Assembly (NCBI GenBank): GCA_035405645.1
Contig: DAONJL010000036.1
Location: 1 to 25,396, forward strand
Source of the DNA: DAONJL01 sp035405645 [NCBI: bacterium]
Lineage (GTDB): Bacteria > JAGOBX01 > DAONJL01
Length of the DNA: 25,396 bases
Reading direction: 5' to 3'
In this document: piece by piece, positions 7,846 through 16,515 of the stretch
How the letters are laid out: every line of letters starts with the position of its first letter
How positions within the stretch are numbered: the first letter of the stretch is position 1
Program-made: the position numbers and the translations under genes
The notes under the pieces: generated by a model
The model's input: the letters and a program-made list of their open reading frames with translations, nothing else
Told to the model about the DNA's origin: nothing
Database searches by the model: none

Positions 7846-8730
7846 TTAATATTCAATTCTTTTAAAAGGTTCAAAATGACTTTTATATTTTTTAGTTAAA
7901 TAATTTTTATATGTTTTTACATTTCTATCCTGCAAATGGTCAAATAGCATTGGTGCATTCGAACCATACGAAACATTTTTAATTGGGTCTGGTGATAATT
8001 CAGCATAAATAATATCTTCTGTTCCGCGTGCCTGTGCTAATTTTTGTGCAATTGGCGAAACAATCATACTATGTCCAAAAAAATAATTATTACCAGCATC
8101 CGGACCAACAGCATTAACTCCAATTACATATATATGATTATCATAAGCACGTGCCTTATTTGTCATTTCCCAAATTTCAAAAGTTCGTAATAATGCTGAT
8201 GGCCGTGCAATTATTTCTGCACCATTTATTGTTAATATTCTTGCAACCTCAGGAAAATCACCATCATAACAAATCATAATTCCAATATTAGCAAATTCTG
8301 TTTTAAATACTGGATAATTTGAGCCAGCAGTACTCCAACCACCACCTGCCAATCGTTCAGTTGGAAAAAGATGTGTTTTTCTATATGCACCACAAACTTT
8401 ACCTTCTGCATTAATAAAAAATGCACTATTAAATATTTTATTTTTTTCCTTTGTTTTTTCATAAGTAGGCAAAACTAACATAATTTTTTTTTCTTTGCAA
8501 ATTTTACTAAATGGTTTTAAGATTATATTTATATCAGGTAAAAAAGCATAAAAATCAGATAATGGCATATTTGGTGTAAAACCTGTTGTAACTGATTCTG
8601 GAAAAATATATAACTGAGCTTGTGTTTCTTTAATTGCTTTGAAAAGCCAATATTCAATTTTCTCTAAATTTTTTTTTATATCATTTGGAAATATTGAAAT
8701 TTGAATTCCTGCAACTTTTATTTTTTTCAT
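7846..8730 (-). CDS. Nitrilase-superfamily C-N hydrolase, substrate unknown
   Basis: 294-residue cytosolic carbon-nitrogen hydrolase. The Glu-Lys-Cys catalytic triad is intact: E45 (FPES), K118 (YRKTHLFPTE) and C154 (MICYDGDFPE). These enzymes hydrolyse amides, nitriles or N-carbamoyl groups through a Cys thioester. The triad context and length fit the amidase/N-carbamoylase-like branches rather than true nitrilases, but the substrate cannot be read from the sequence. It heads the minus-strand cluster and lies just before mdcA, so an amide yielding an acid for the MdcA-like transferase (for example a malonamate-type compound) is possible but speculative. It has no Shine-Dalgarno sequence; the -10 box ends 9 nt before the ATG. 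Confidence 0.85.
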   Translation of the reverse strand: MKKIKVAGIQISIFPNDIKKNLEKIEYWLFKAIKETQAQLYIFPESVTTGFTPNMPLSDFYAFLPDINIILKPFSKICKEKKIMLVLPTYEKTKEKNKIFNSAFFINAEGKVCGAYRKTHLFPTERLAGGGWSTAGSNYPVFKTEFANIGIMICYDGDFPEVARILTINGAEIIARPSALLRTFEIWEMTNKARAYDNHIYVIGVNAVGPDAGNNYFFGHSMIVSPIAQKLAQARGTEDIIYAELSPDPIKNVSYGSNAPMLFDHLQDRNVKTYKNYLTKKYKSHFEPFKRIEY

Positions 8731-8739
8731 AATATTTTT

Positions 8740-8768
8740 ATATTATCAAACTAAAAATTCTCAGTCAA
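8740..8768 (-). promoter_or_regulatory. Promoter of the minus-strand cluster, near-leaderless
   Basis: On the minus strand TTGACT (8768-8763) is followed after 17 bp by TAATAT (8745-8740). Only 9 nt separate the -10 box from the ATG at 8730, so a transcript starting about 7 nt downstream would have a leader of 2-3 nt. No ribosome-binding sequence is present. Confidence 0.6.
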
Positions 8769-9047
8769 GAAAAAATTAATAAATATTTCAGAGAAAATAT
8801 AGTAAATTCAAAGAGTTTAAAAATTTTAATATATATGATAAAATATATAAAAACAATTTTTTAAAAAATTTTTTTATGAAATTATTTATTTTTTATTCTA
8901 ACAAATTTTTATTGTTTTATATTAATTCAATTAGTTTTTACTGACAAAGACAATAATAAAATAATAAACTAAATTCAAAATTAAAAAATTTTTAAAGCAT
9001 CTTAAATTTAATATAATTAAGTGATTAAAAAAATTTTTTTAAAAAAC

Positions 9048-9075
9048 TTGACAAATAAAAATTTATATATATAAT
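9048..9075 (+). promoter_or_regulatory. Consensus promoter of the ATP synthase operon
   Basis: Perfect -35 TTGACA (9048-9053), 16-bp spacer and perfect -10 TATAAT (9070-9075), preceded by an A/T palindrome (9025-9042) that looks like an UP element. The predicted start of transcription, near 9082, is about 4 nt before the TTG of atpI, so the first gene would have almost no leader. Confidence 0.75.
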
Positions 9076-9085
9076 AAAGGCTAAA

Positions 9086-9454
9086 TTGCAACAAAAAAAA
9101 GAAGTAACACTTTTTCAAAATAAAATTAGTAAGACGATTTTGATATGTATATTCATATCAGTTGTTATTTCGTTGATATTAAAAAGAATTGATTATTTAT
9201 ATGGTTTTGTGCTTGGCGGTTTTACAGGTTTATTAAATTTCAGGTTGTTAGTAACAGTATATAATCGTGAAAATTTTGCAATAAATTTACGCAAAAATTT
9301 ATTGCAAAAATTTTTTATTAGATATATAATATTTGGTTGTGCTCTTGCAATTGCTGGTTGGAAAAAAGATATAAATATAATTACAACAGCAATTGGTTTT
9401 TTCTTTGTGCAAATTAGTATTTTTATAAATGCTTTTTTGGAGAAGAAAATTTGA
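9086..9454 (+). CDS. atpI: ATP synthase-associated membrane protein AtpI
   Basis: 122-residue ATP synthase I-type protein with about four hydrophobic segments (roughly residues 17-32, 37-56, 70-88 and 94-118). It includes the family-like GFVLGGFTGLLNFRLL stretch. AtpI proteins help assemble the c-ring of Na+- and H+-type F-ATPases and may act in Mg2+ supply. Position as first gene of a complete atp operon supports the call. The start is TTG at 9086; no other start in this frame lies upstream. AAAGG (9076-9080) precedes it but would fall upstream of the predicted transcript start. It overlaps atpB by 4 nt (TTGA). Confidence 0.75.
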   Translation: MQQKKEVTLFQNKISKTILICIFISVVISLILKRIDYLYGFVLGGFTGLLNFRLLVTVYNRENFAINLRKNLLQKFFIRYIIFGCALAIAGWKKDINIITTAIGFFFVQISIFINAFLEKKI

Positions 9455-10401
9455 CGCTTAAAAAAAAGATTTTATATTTTTTAATTCTTGTTACAATTGT
9501 TCAAATCATTATTGCTATTATTCGTCCTGATAAAATTCAAATTGGCGATGTTTCAAAAGTAGAAAAAGTATTTATTTTTTCAAATGATAAAATTAAAGAA
9601 ATTCATCAAACAAATCCACATATTATAAAATTTTTACAAATAAATATACGAACAGTAGTAATAAGTTGGTTAATAATTTTATTCTGGTTCTGGGTTGCTT
9701 TTAAAGTCAAAAAAAATTTATCAGAAATCCCTTCACGATTACAATCACTTATTGAATTAATTATTGAATTTTTCAGAAATATGGTATTTGATACATTAGG
9801 AAAGAAGAAAGGAAAAATTTTCTTTCCTTTAATAATGGCTATTTTTTTATTTGTATGGACATCAAATATAATTGGTGTAATACCTTCATTCTGGCAAATT
9901 AGTTATAAAAAAGTAAATGAAAAAGTATTTGAAATAAATAAAAATAATGAAATCGAAGAAAGAGAAAGAGAAACAATAAAGTGGTTAGGTTTTTTACCAG
10001 AATGGTTTGAATTAGCCGAACCAACACAGGATATAAATACAACATTAGGACTTGGTATAATGGTTTTCTTCATTGTGGTAGGTGCATCAATTTATTACAA
10101 AGGACTATGGAATTATTTAAAAGAATTTGCTGAACCAATATTTATTTTATTGCCATTAAATATTGTTGGTGAAATAAGTAAGGTAATATCACACTCTTTT
10201 CGTCTATTTGGTAATATAAAAGGTGGCGGTATTATTCTGGCTGTTGTTTTTTATTTAGTTGGTTATGTTACTTTGCCTGCTGTTTTACCTTTATATTTTG
10301 GATTATTTGCTGGAACAGTACAGGCATTTGTTTTTTCTTCTCTTGCACTTGTCTATCTTGCTGTGCAAATTGTTGATGATAATGACTTAAAAGAAGATTA
10401 G
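9451..10401 (+). CDS. atpB: F-type ATP synthase subunit a
   Basis: 316-residue membrane stator subunit that forms the ion half-channels against the c-ring. The essential Arg is R251 in SHSFRLFGNI, and the conserved Gln lies in GTVQAFVFSSLALVYL (about Q290). Hydrophobic helices are spaced as in the family. The position equal to E. coli E219 appears to be Gly (GNIKGGG), and there is a charged insertion at about 150-185 between helices, making the protein longer than E. coli AtpB. The start is TTG at 9451 with GGAG at 9439-9442, overlapping the atpI stop. It is followed by c1 after 13 bp. Confidence 0.93.
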   Translation: MTLKKKILYFLILVTIVQIIIAIIRPDKIQIGDVSKVEKVFIFSNDKIKEIHQTNPHIIKFLQINIRTVVISWLIILFWFWVAFKVKKNLSEIPSRLQSLIELIIEFFRNMVFDTLGKKKGKIFFPLIMAIFLFVWTSNIIGVIPSFWQISYKKVNEKVFEINKNNEIEERERETIKWLGFLPEWFELAEPTQDINTTLGLGIMVFFIVVGASIYYKGLWNYLKEFAEPIFILLPLNIVGEISKVISHSFRLFGNIKGGGIILAVVFYLVGYVTLPAVLPLYFGLFAGTVQAFVFSSLALVYLAVQIVDDNDLKED

Positions 10402-10414
10402 AAAATAAAATATT

Positions 10415-10918
10415 ATGGAAATAAATTTAATAGTAAATGGTTTTAAATTTTTAGGTGCTGGTTTATGTATGGGTTTTGGTGCTATTGGCACAAGCATTGG
10501 TATTGGCTTTGCCGCTGGTGAAGCAGTAAAAGGAATTCAAAGACAATCAAATGCTTCAACAGAAATCACGAAAATAATGCTTATTGGCCAGGCAGTTTCT
10601 GAATCACCTGCTATTTTTGCACTCGTTATTGCTATACTTATGCTTTTCTCACCTGTTGATATTCCACCTGATGCAAATCTTGCTTTTTTAATCACAAATT
10701 TTGGTTTATTTTTAGGCGCTGGTATAAGTATGGGTTGGGGCGCATTTGGTCCGGGTATTGGTTCTGGTTGGGCTAATGGTTATGCTTGCGCTGAATTAGC
10801 ACGAAATCCACATTTAAATCAACTTATTTTACGAACTATGCTAATTGGTCAATCAGTTTCGCAATCAACAAGTGTATATGCTCTTGTTGTTGCTTTATTA
10901 TTATTATTTGTTGTTTAA
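10415..10918 (+). CDS. atpE: ATP synthase c1: double-hairpin c subunit with one ion-binding Glu
   Basis: 167-residue rotor-ring proteolipid made of two fused c hairpins (about residues 5-78 and 92-167), i.e. four membrane helices, like V-type c subunits and c1 of the Acetobacterium woodii enzyme. Hairpin 1 keeps the ion-binding Glu (E63, in AVSESPAIF) but lacks the Na+-type Thr and Tyr (P65, F68) and has I30 where Na+ rings have Gln/Glu. Hairpin 2 has the Na+-type Ser-Thr...Tyr (S151, T152, Y155), but the carboxylate is replaced by Gln (Q150), with S117 at the helper position. In both hairpins the helper-to-carboxylate spacing is 33 residues, which fixes the alignment. No Shine-Dalgarno sequence is visible before the ATG, so expression is probably low and coupled to atpB. 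Confidence 0.92.
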   Translation: MEINLIVNGFKFLGAGLCMGFGAIGTSIGIGFAAGEAVKGIQRQSNASTEITKIMLIGQAVSESPAIFALVIAILMLFSPVDIPPDANLAFLITNFGLFLGAGISMGWGAFGPGIGSGWANGYACAELARNPHLNQLILRTMLIGQSVSQSTSVYALVVALLLLFVV

Positions 10919-10936
10919 AAAAATTTGTTAGATATT

Positions 10937-10944
10937 AAAGGAGG
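10937..10944 (+). promoter_or_regulatory. Strong ribosome-binding site of c2
   Basis: AAAGGAGG lies 8 nt before the c2 ATG and is among the best ribosome sites in the window. The preceding c1 gene has none. This is consistent with much higher synthesis of c2 than c1. Confidence 0.8.
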
Positions 10945-10952
10945 TTTTATTT

Positions 10953-11228
10953 ATGGCATTAGAAAAAGTTGACCCAGAATTATGTAAGGCTATTATTAAA
11001 GCAGGTGCATTTATTGGTGTTGGTATTTGTATGGGATTTGGAGCAATTGGACCTGGCGTTGGTGAAGGTTATACTGCAGGTAGAGCTTGTGAAGGTGTTA
11101 GCCGTAATCCAAAAGAAGCTGGTTTAATAACACGAACAATGCTAATCGGACAGGCTGTATCAGAATCAACAGGTATTTACTCGCTCGTTATTTCGTTATT
11201 ATTAATGTTCGTTGTTATACCAAAATAA
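10953..11228 (+). CDS. atpE: ATP synthase c2: single-hairpin, two-carboxylate Na+-type c subunit
   Basis: 91-residue proteolipid with two helices (about 13-46 and 58-89) joined by the polar RNP loop (R51-P53). The ion site reads E38 (PGVGEGY), V69, E71, S72, T73 and Y76 (AVSESTGIYSL). E38 and E71 are 33 residues apart, as are Q32 and E65 in the Ilyobacter tartaricus Na+ c-ring. Glu in place of that Gln matches the two-carboxylate Na+ motif described in Fusobacterium nucleatum. Na+ coupling is therefore likely but not proven. With c1 it should form a mixed ring. The strong ribosome site suggests it is the main ring subunit. Confidence 0.95.
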   Translation: MALEKVDPELCKAIIKAGAFIGVGICMGFGAIGPGVGEGYTAGRACEGVSRNPKEAGLITRTMLIGQAVSESTGIYSLVISLLLMFVVIPK

Positions 11229-11266
11229 TTTTTTCTTTTTTAATTTAATTAAGGAAGTGTTGCATT

Positions 11267-11749
11267 ATGATGGAATTTAATTTCACTATGTTATCGCAGA
11301 TAATTAGTTTTCTCTTTTTCTTTTATGTGCTGAAAAAAATTCTATTTGAACCTTTAGTAAAATTTCTTGATGAACGTGCAGCAAAAATAAAAAACAATAT
11401 TGATAATAGTGAAAAAAAATTAAGTGAAGCTGAAGCATTAAAAGCAGAATATGCAAATAAATTAAAAGAATTCTCAAATGAAATGGATAAGATGCGCGAT
11501 AATGCAAGGCAGGAAATGCAGCAGGAAAAAAATCAAATAATAAAAGAAGCAAAATTACAGGCTGATAAAATTATTGAAGATGCAAAATTATCAATTAATG
11601 AACAGGTTCAAAAAGCGAAAAAAGAATTAATCAAAGAAATTGGTGAATATTCAGTCTTATTATCAAAACAAATTTTAGAAAAAGAAGTAAAAGTGAGCGA
11701 TAATGAAAGAATAATAAATCAATTTCTAAAAACATTTGGAGAAAACTAA
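11267..11749 (+). CDS. atpF: F-type ATP synthase subunit b
   Basis: 160-residue peripheral-stalk subunit. An N-terminal membrane helix (about residues 8-28) is followed by a long charged coiled coil rich in Lys, Glu and Ala, with the family-typical FLDERAAKI (about 36-44). Only one b gene is present, so a b homodimer is expected. AAGGAAG (11251-11257) precedes the ATG. A second ATG immediately follows (11270), and either could be used. The stop lies right before the delta start. Confidence 0.93.
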   Translation: MMEFNFTMLSQIISFLFFFYVLKKILFEPLVKFLDERAAKIKNNIDNSEKKLSEAEALKAEYANKLKEFSNEMDKMRDNARQEMQQEKNQIIKEAKLQADKIIEDAKLSINEQVQKAKKELIKEIGEYSVLLSKQILEKEVKVSDNERIINQFLKTFGEN

Positions 11750-11750
11750 T

Positions 11751-12314
11751 GTGAAAAGAGAAAAAATATTAGCATATAGATATGCTGATGGTTTATTCCT
11801 TTATTGTAGAGAAAAAACAAAAGAAAAAAGTAAATTATTACAATATCTGGAAGATGTAAAATTAATTACAAAATATTTAAAAGAAAATCCTGATTTATAT
11901 AAAATCATAATGCAACCAAATTTTGAAGAGAGTAAAAAAATTTCATTATTTAATTCTACATTAAAAAATTTAATAGTAAATAAAGATTTATTTGATTTTT
12001 ATAGATTATTAATCGAAAAACACAGAATAAATTTATATAATGAAATAGCGAATGAATTTGAAAAATTAATTTACAAACAAATAAGAAAAATAAAAATAAC
12101 AATAGAAAGTGCAGAAAAATTAAATGAAAATCTCCTAAAAAAAATAAAAGAAAAATTTGAAAAATATTTTCAGAAAGAAGTTGAACTCATTCTAAAAATA
12201 AATAAACAATTAATAGGTGGCTGTAAAATTTATAAAGGTTCAGAAGTATATGATTGTAGTATTTTAACTTATTTAAATGAATTTAAACAAACGCTATTAA
12301 GGAGTGGATTATAA
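11751..12314 (+). CDS. atpH: F-type ATP synthase subunit delta
   Basis: 187-residue delta (OSCP) subunit that ties the peripheral stalk to the top of F1. The N-terminal YADGLF block and the C-terminal IGGCKIYKG...[11 protein letters not shown] block match the family. The start chosen is GTG at 11751, one base after the atpF stop, because GGAG (11738-11741) is 9 nt upstream. The open frame reaches back to a TTG at 11736 inside atpF, which has no ribosome site. The stop overlaps the atpA ATG (TAATG). Confidence 0.9.
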   Translation: MKREKILAYRYADGLFLYCREKTKEKSKLLQYLEDVKLITKYLKENPDLYKIIMQPNFEESKKISLFNSTLKNLIVNKDLFDFYRLLIEKHRINLYNEIANEFEKLIYKQIRKIKITIESAEKLNENLLKKIKEKFEKYFQKEVELILKINKQLIGGCKIYKGSEVYDCSILTYLNEFKQTLLRSGL

Positions 12315-13822
12315 TGCAAATAAAACCTGAAGAAATAAGTAATATAATTAAAGAACAAATAAAAAAATTTCAGGGTGAGACAATTAAATCAAATGAAGGA
12401 ATTGTCATTCAGGTGGGTGACGGAATAGCACGTGCTTATGGACTCGATGAAGCAATGTCAATGGAATTAGTCGAATTTGAAGACGGCACTTTTGGTATGG
12501 TTTTAAACCTTGAAGAAGATAATGTAGGAATAGCAATTTTAGGTGATTACAAAAATATCAAAGAAGGTTTTCGAGTAAAATGCACAGGTAGAATTGCATC
12601 AGTGCCAGCAGGTGAAGCATTAATTGGTAGAGTTGTAAATGCTATTGGTCAGCCAATTGATGGGAAAGGCGAAATAAAAACCAATATTTACAGACCTGTT
12701 GAAATCATTGCTCCACTTGTAATTGACCGTCAACCAGTTAAAGAACCACTCCAAACAGGAATAAAAGCAATTGATTCAATGATACCAATTGGTCGTGGTC
12801 AAAGAGAATTAATAATAGGTGATAGACAAACAGGTAAAACAGCAATTGCAATTGATACAATAATAAATCAGAAAAAAGAAAATGTTATTTGTATATATGT
12901 TGCAATTGGACAAAAAAATTCAACTGTGGCACAGGTAGTAAAAACATTACAGGATTTTGGTGCTATGAATTATACTATTGTTGTTTCTGCCTCTGCTTCA
13001 GAACCAGCGCCACTTCAATATTTAGCACCTTATGCAGGTTGTGCAATGGGTGAAGAATTTACTTACAATGGCAAACATGTATTAATTATTTATGATGATT
13101 TATCTAAACACGCAGTTGCTTATAGACAATTATCATTATTATTAAGAAGACCACCTGGTAGAGAAGCATATCCTGGTGATGTTTTTTATTTACATTCGAG
13201 ATTACTTGAAAGAGCGTGTAAATTAAGTGATGACCGTGGCGGCGGTAGTTTAACTGCATTACCAATAATAGAAACACAGGCTGGCGATGTTTCTGCATAT
13301 ATTCCTACAAATGTTATTTCAATTACTGATGGTCAGATATATCTTGAAAGTAAATTATTTTATTCAGGCCAAAGACCAGCAGTTAATGTTGGTTTATCTG
13401 TTTCCCGTGTTGGTGGTAATGCACAAATAAAAGCAATGAAACAAATCGCAGGTAGATTAAGATTGGATTTAGCGCAATATCGTGAAATGGCTGCATTCGC
13501 ACAATTTGGTTCTGACCTTGATAAAGCCACACAAGCGCAATTAGCACGCGGTGAAAGAATGTTTGAATTATTAAAGCAGGACCAATATAAGCCAATGCGA
13601 GTAGGAATGCAGATTTTACAAATTTATTTTGGCGTTAATGGTTTTTTAGATGATATAAAAGTTGAAAAAGTTCGTTCTGTATTAGAACAATTCGATATTT
13701 ATATAAATAAAAATAAACCTGATTTAATTGAAGAAATAGAAAAAATGAAAAAACTTGACGATAATTTGATGGAAAAAATCGAGCAAACAATAATTGAATT
13801 TAAGAAAGGTTTAAATTTGTAA
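12314..13822 (+). CDS. atpA: F-type ATP synthase subunit alpha
   Basis: 502-residue non-catalytic nucleotide-binding F1 subunit. Walker A GDRQTGKT is at 169-176. The VSRVGG segment carries the conserved Arg (R365) that reaches into the beta catalytic site. [16 protein letters not shown] (257-272) and the [12 protein letters not shown] block are intact. Length is standard. AAGGAGTGG sits 6 nt upstream of the ATG, and the start overlaps the delta stop. No sign of damage or insertion. Confidence 0.98.
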   Translation: MQIKPEEISNIIKEQIKKFQGETIKSNEGIVIQVGDGIARAYGLDEAMSMELVEFEDGTFGMVLNLEEDNVGIAILGDYKNIKEGFRVKCTGRIASVPAGEALIGRVVNAIGQPIDGKGEIKTNIYRPVEIIAPLVIDRQPVKEPLQTGIKAIDSMIPIGRGQRELIIGDRQTGKTAIAIDTIINQKKENVICIYVAIGQKNSTVAQVVKTLQDFGAMNYTIVVSASASEPAPLQYLAPYAGCAMGEEFTYNGKHVLIIYDDLSKHAVAYRQLSLLLRRPPGREAYPGDVFYLHSRLLERACKLSDDRGGGSLTALPIIETQAGDVSAYIPTNVISITDGQIYLESKLFYSGQRPAVNVGLSVSRVGGNAQIKAMKQIAGRLRLDLAQYREMAAFAQFGSDLDKATQAQLARGERMFELLKQDQYKPMRVGMQILQIYFGVNGFLDDIKVEKVRSVLEQFDIYINKNKPDLIEEIEKMKKLDDNLMEKIEQTIIEFKKGLNL

Positions 13823-13823
13823 T

Positions 13824-14678
13824 ATGTCAAATTTAAAGAAAATAAAAACGCGAATAAATAGTATAAAATCAACACAGCAAATAACAAGAGCAATGAAACT
13901 CGTTGCATCAGCAAAATTTCAAAAAGCACAAACTATGCTTAAAAATTCGCTATTATATCAAACAGAACTAAAAAAAATATTTAAAAATCTATTATGCAAA
14001 GCAGTAATTTTTCAATCACCATATTTTGAAGAACGCGAAATTAAAAATGAAGGAATAATAATTTTAACGAGTGATAGAGGTTTATGTGGAAGTTTCAATA
14101 ACAATATTATTAAGCGGCTAAAAGAACGAGTAGAAAAAAATAAAGAAAAAGGGATAAATACAAAAATATGGGTAATAGGTAAAAAAGGCAAACAATATTT
14201 AGAAAAAAGTAATCTTGATATAAAAGAATATTTTATAGGAGTTTACAATAAACTTGAACCAGAAACAGCATCAAAAATATTGTTGCCATTATTAAATTTA
14301 TATAAAAATAAAGAAATTGATAACATAGTATTTATATATAATGCTTTTAAAAGCACACTTGTTCAGACTGTTTCAGAATTAACCATTTTACCAATTAGTA
14401 TTAATATAGAAACTGATAATGAATACTATTTATATGAACCAGATTATGAAACACTTTTAAATTACACAATTGAAAATTATTTAGTGAATTTATTTTATAG
14501 AATCATTATAGAATCAATGGCATCAGAAAATGCCGCACGAATGACAGCAATGGATAACGCAACAAATAATGCAAAAGAATTAATAAATATATTAACAATA
14601 AAATATAATAGAGAACGACAGGCAGTAATAACAAAAGAAATTTCAGAAATAGTTGGTGGTGCAGCAGCATTAGAATAA
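13824..14678 (+). CDS. atpG: F-type ATP synthase subunit gamma
   Basis: 284-residue central-shaft subunit. Terminal coiled-coil helices have the expected signatures: SIKSTQQITRAMKLVASAKF near the N-terminus, and MTAMDNATNNA with EIVGGAAAL at the C-terminus. The TSDRGLCGSFN block is present at about residues 74-84. It starts one base after the atpA stop; AGAAAGG is about 14 nt upstream, so translation probably depends partly on coupling. An 80-bp gap with a small hairpin follows before atpD. Confidence 0.97.
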   Translation: MSNLKKIKTRINSIKSTQQITRAMKLVASAKFQKAQTMLKNSLLYQTELKKIFKNLLCKAVIFQSPYFEEREIKNEGIIILTSDRGLCGSFNNNIIKRLKERVEKNKEKGINTKIWVIGKKGKQYLEKSNLDIKEYFIGVYNKLEPETASKILLPLLNLYKNKEIDNIVFIYNAFKSTLVQTVSELTILPISINIETDNEYYLYEPDYETLLNYTIENYLVNLFYRIIIESMASENAARMTAMDNATNNAKELINILTIKYNRERQAVITKEISEIVGGAAALE

Positions 14679-14701
14679 TGGTTATTTTTTAAAAAGATAA
14701 G

Positions 14702-14721
14702 TTATTTCAAAATGGAAATAA
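14702..14721 (+). other. RNA hairpin between atpG and atpD
   Basis: TTATTTC and GAAATAA form a perfect 7-bp stem with a 6-nt loop (AAAATG) in the only sizeable gap inside the F1 genes. No U-run follows, so it is not a standard terminator. It could affect mRNA processing or stability ahead of atpD, but it is AT-only apart from two pairs and may be fortuitous. Confidence 0.35.
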
Positions 14722-14728
14722 AATTTAA

Positions 14729-16153
<1,425 letters not shown>

Positions 16154-16172
16154 AAAAATAGGTATTAAAATT

Positions 16173-16442
16173 ATGAAATTAAGTATTATTACGCCAGAAA
16201 ATAAAATATATGAAGATGAAATAAAAAGATTTATTTTTACTGCAATTGATGGTGAAATTGAAATTCAGGATAAACACTGCGATTTGATTACTGTAATTGA
16301 TAATTGTCAGGCAACTATTTTTCAAGAACACTCAAAGAAAGAAATAAATCTCTCTGGTGGGCTGTGTAAAGTTAAAAATAATGAACTTTATATTCTCACA
16401 ACAAAAGCAGAATTTTTAAATAATATAAAAGCGAATAGTTAA
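16173..16442 (+). CDS. atpC: F-type ATP synthase subunit epsilon, short form
   Basis: 89-residue epsilon subunit of the central stalk. Only the N-terminal beta-sandwich is present: the TPENKIYEDE start, the GEIEIQDKH turn (equivalent to GELGILPGH), and LSGGLCKV. Full-length epsilon is about 130-140 residues, with a C-terminal helical hairpin that inhibits ATP hydrolysis; here the stop falls where that hairpin would begin. Short epsilon subunits are known in some lineages such as green sulfur bacteria, so this need not be damage. No good Shine-Dalgarno sequence precedes it. It is the last gene before the terminator. Confidence 0.93.
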   Translation: MKLSIITPENKIYEDEIKRFIFTAIDGEIEIQDKHCDLITVIDNCQATIFQEHSKKEINLSGGLCKVKNNELYILTTKAEFLNNIKANS

Positions 16443-16464
16443 TAAAATTTAATCTATCAGACTT

Positions 16465-16514
16465 TAACTTTTGAAATAATTATTACAAAAGTTATTTTTC
16501 TTTTTTCTCTTTTG
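16465..16514 (+). terminator. Intrinsic terminator of the ATP synthase operon
   Basis: TAACTTTTG (16465-16473) and CAAAAGTTA (16486-16494) form a perfect 9-bp stem with a 12-nt loop. A T-rich run (TTTTC then T6, then CTCTTTT) follows to about 16514. It lies 22 bp after the atpC stop and overlaps the end of the converging oxidoreductase gene region. Confidence 0.8.
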
Positions 16515-16515
16515 A

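Larger units (their letters stand above)
8731..9085. other. Divergent AT-rich intergenic region (nitrilase / ATP synthase)
   Basis: This 355-bp gap holds the two outward-facing promoters annotated separately and no convincing gene. It contains long A/T tracts, including two perfect palindromes: AATTTTTTAAAAAATT (8855-8870) and TTAAAAAAATTTTTTTAA (9025-9042). The second lies directly upstream of the atp -35 box, where an UP element would be expected. A 23-codon ATG frame at 8876 has no ribosome site and is not called. Confidence 0.6.

Noticed and set aside
8876-8947. Short ATG frame of 23 codons in the divergent promoter gap
   Set aside because: No ribosome site and composition equal to the surrounding A/T tracts.
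10415-10918. c1 as a V-type ATPase subunit from a separate operon
   Set aside because: Although it has the V-type double-hairpin form, it lies inside a complete F-type operon next to c2, and no V/A-type subunits are present.
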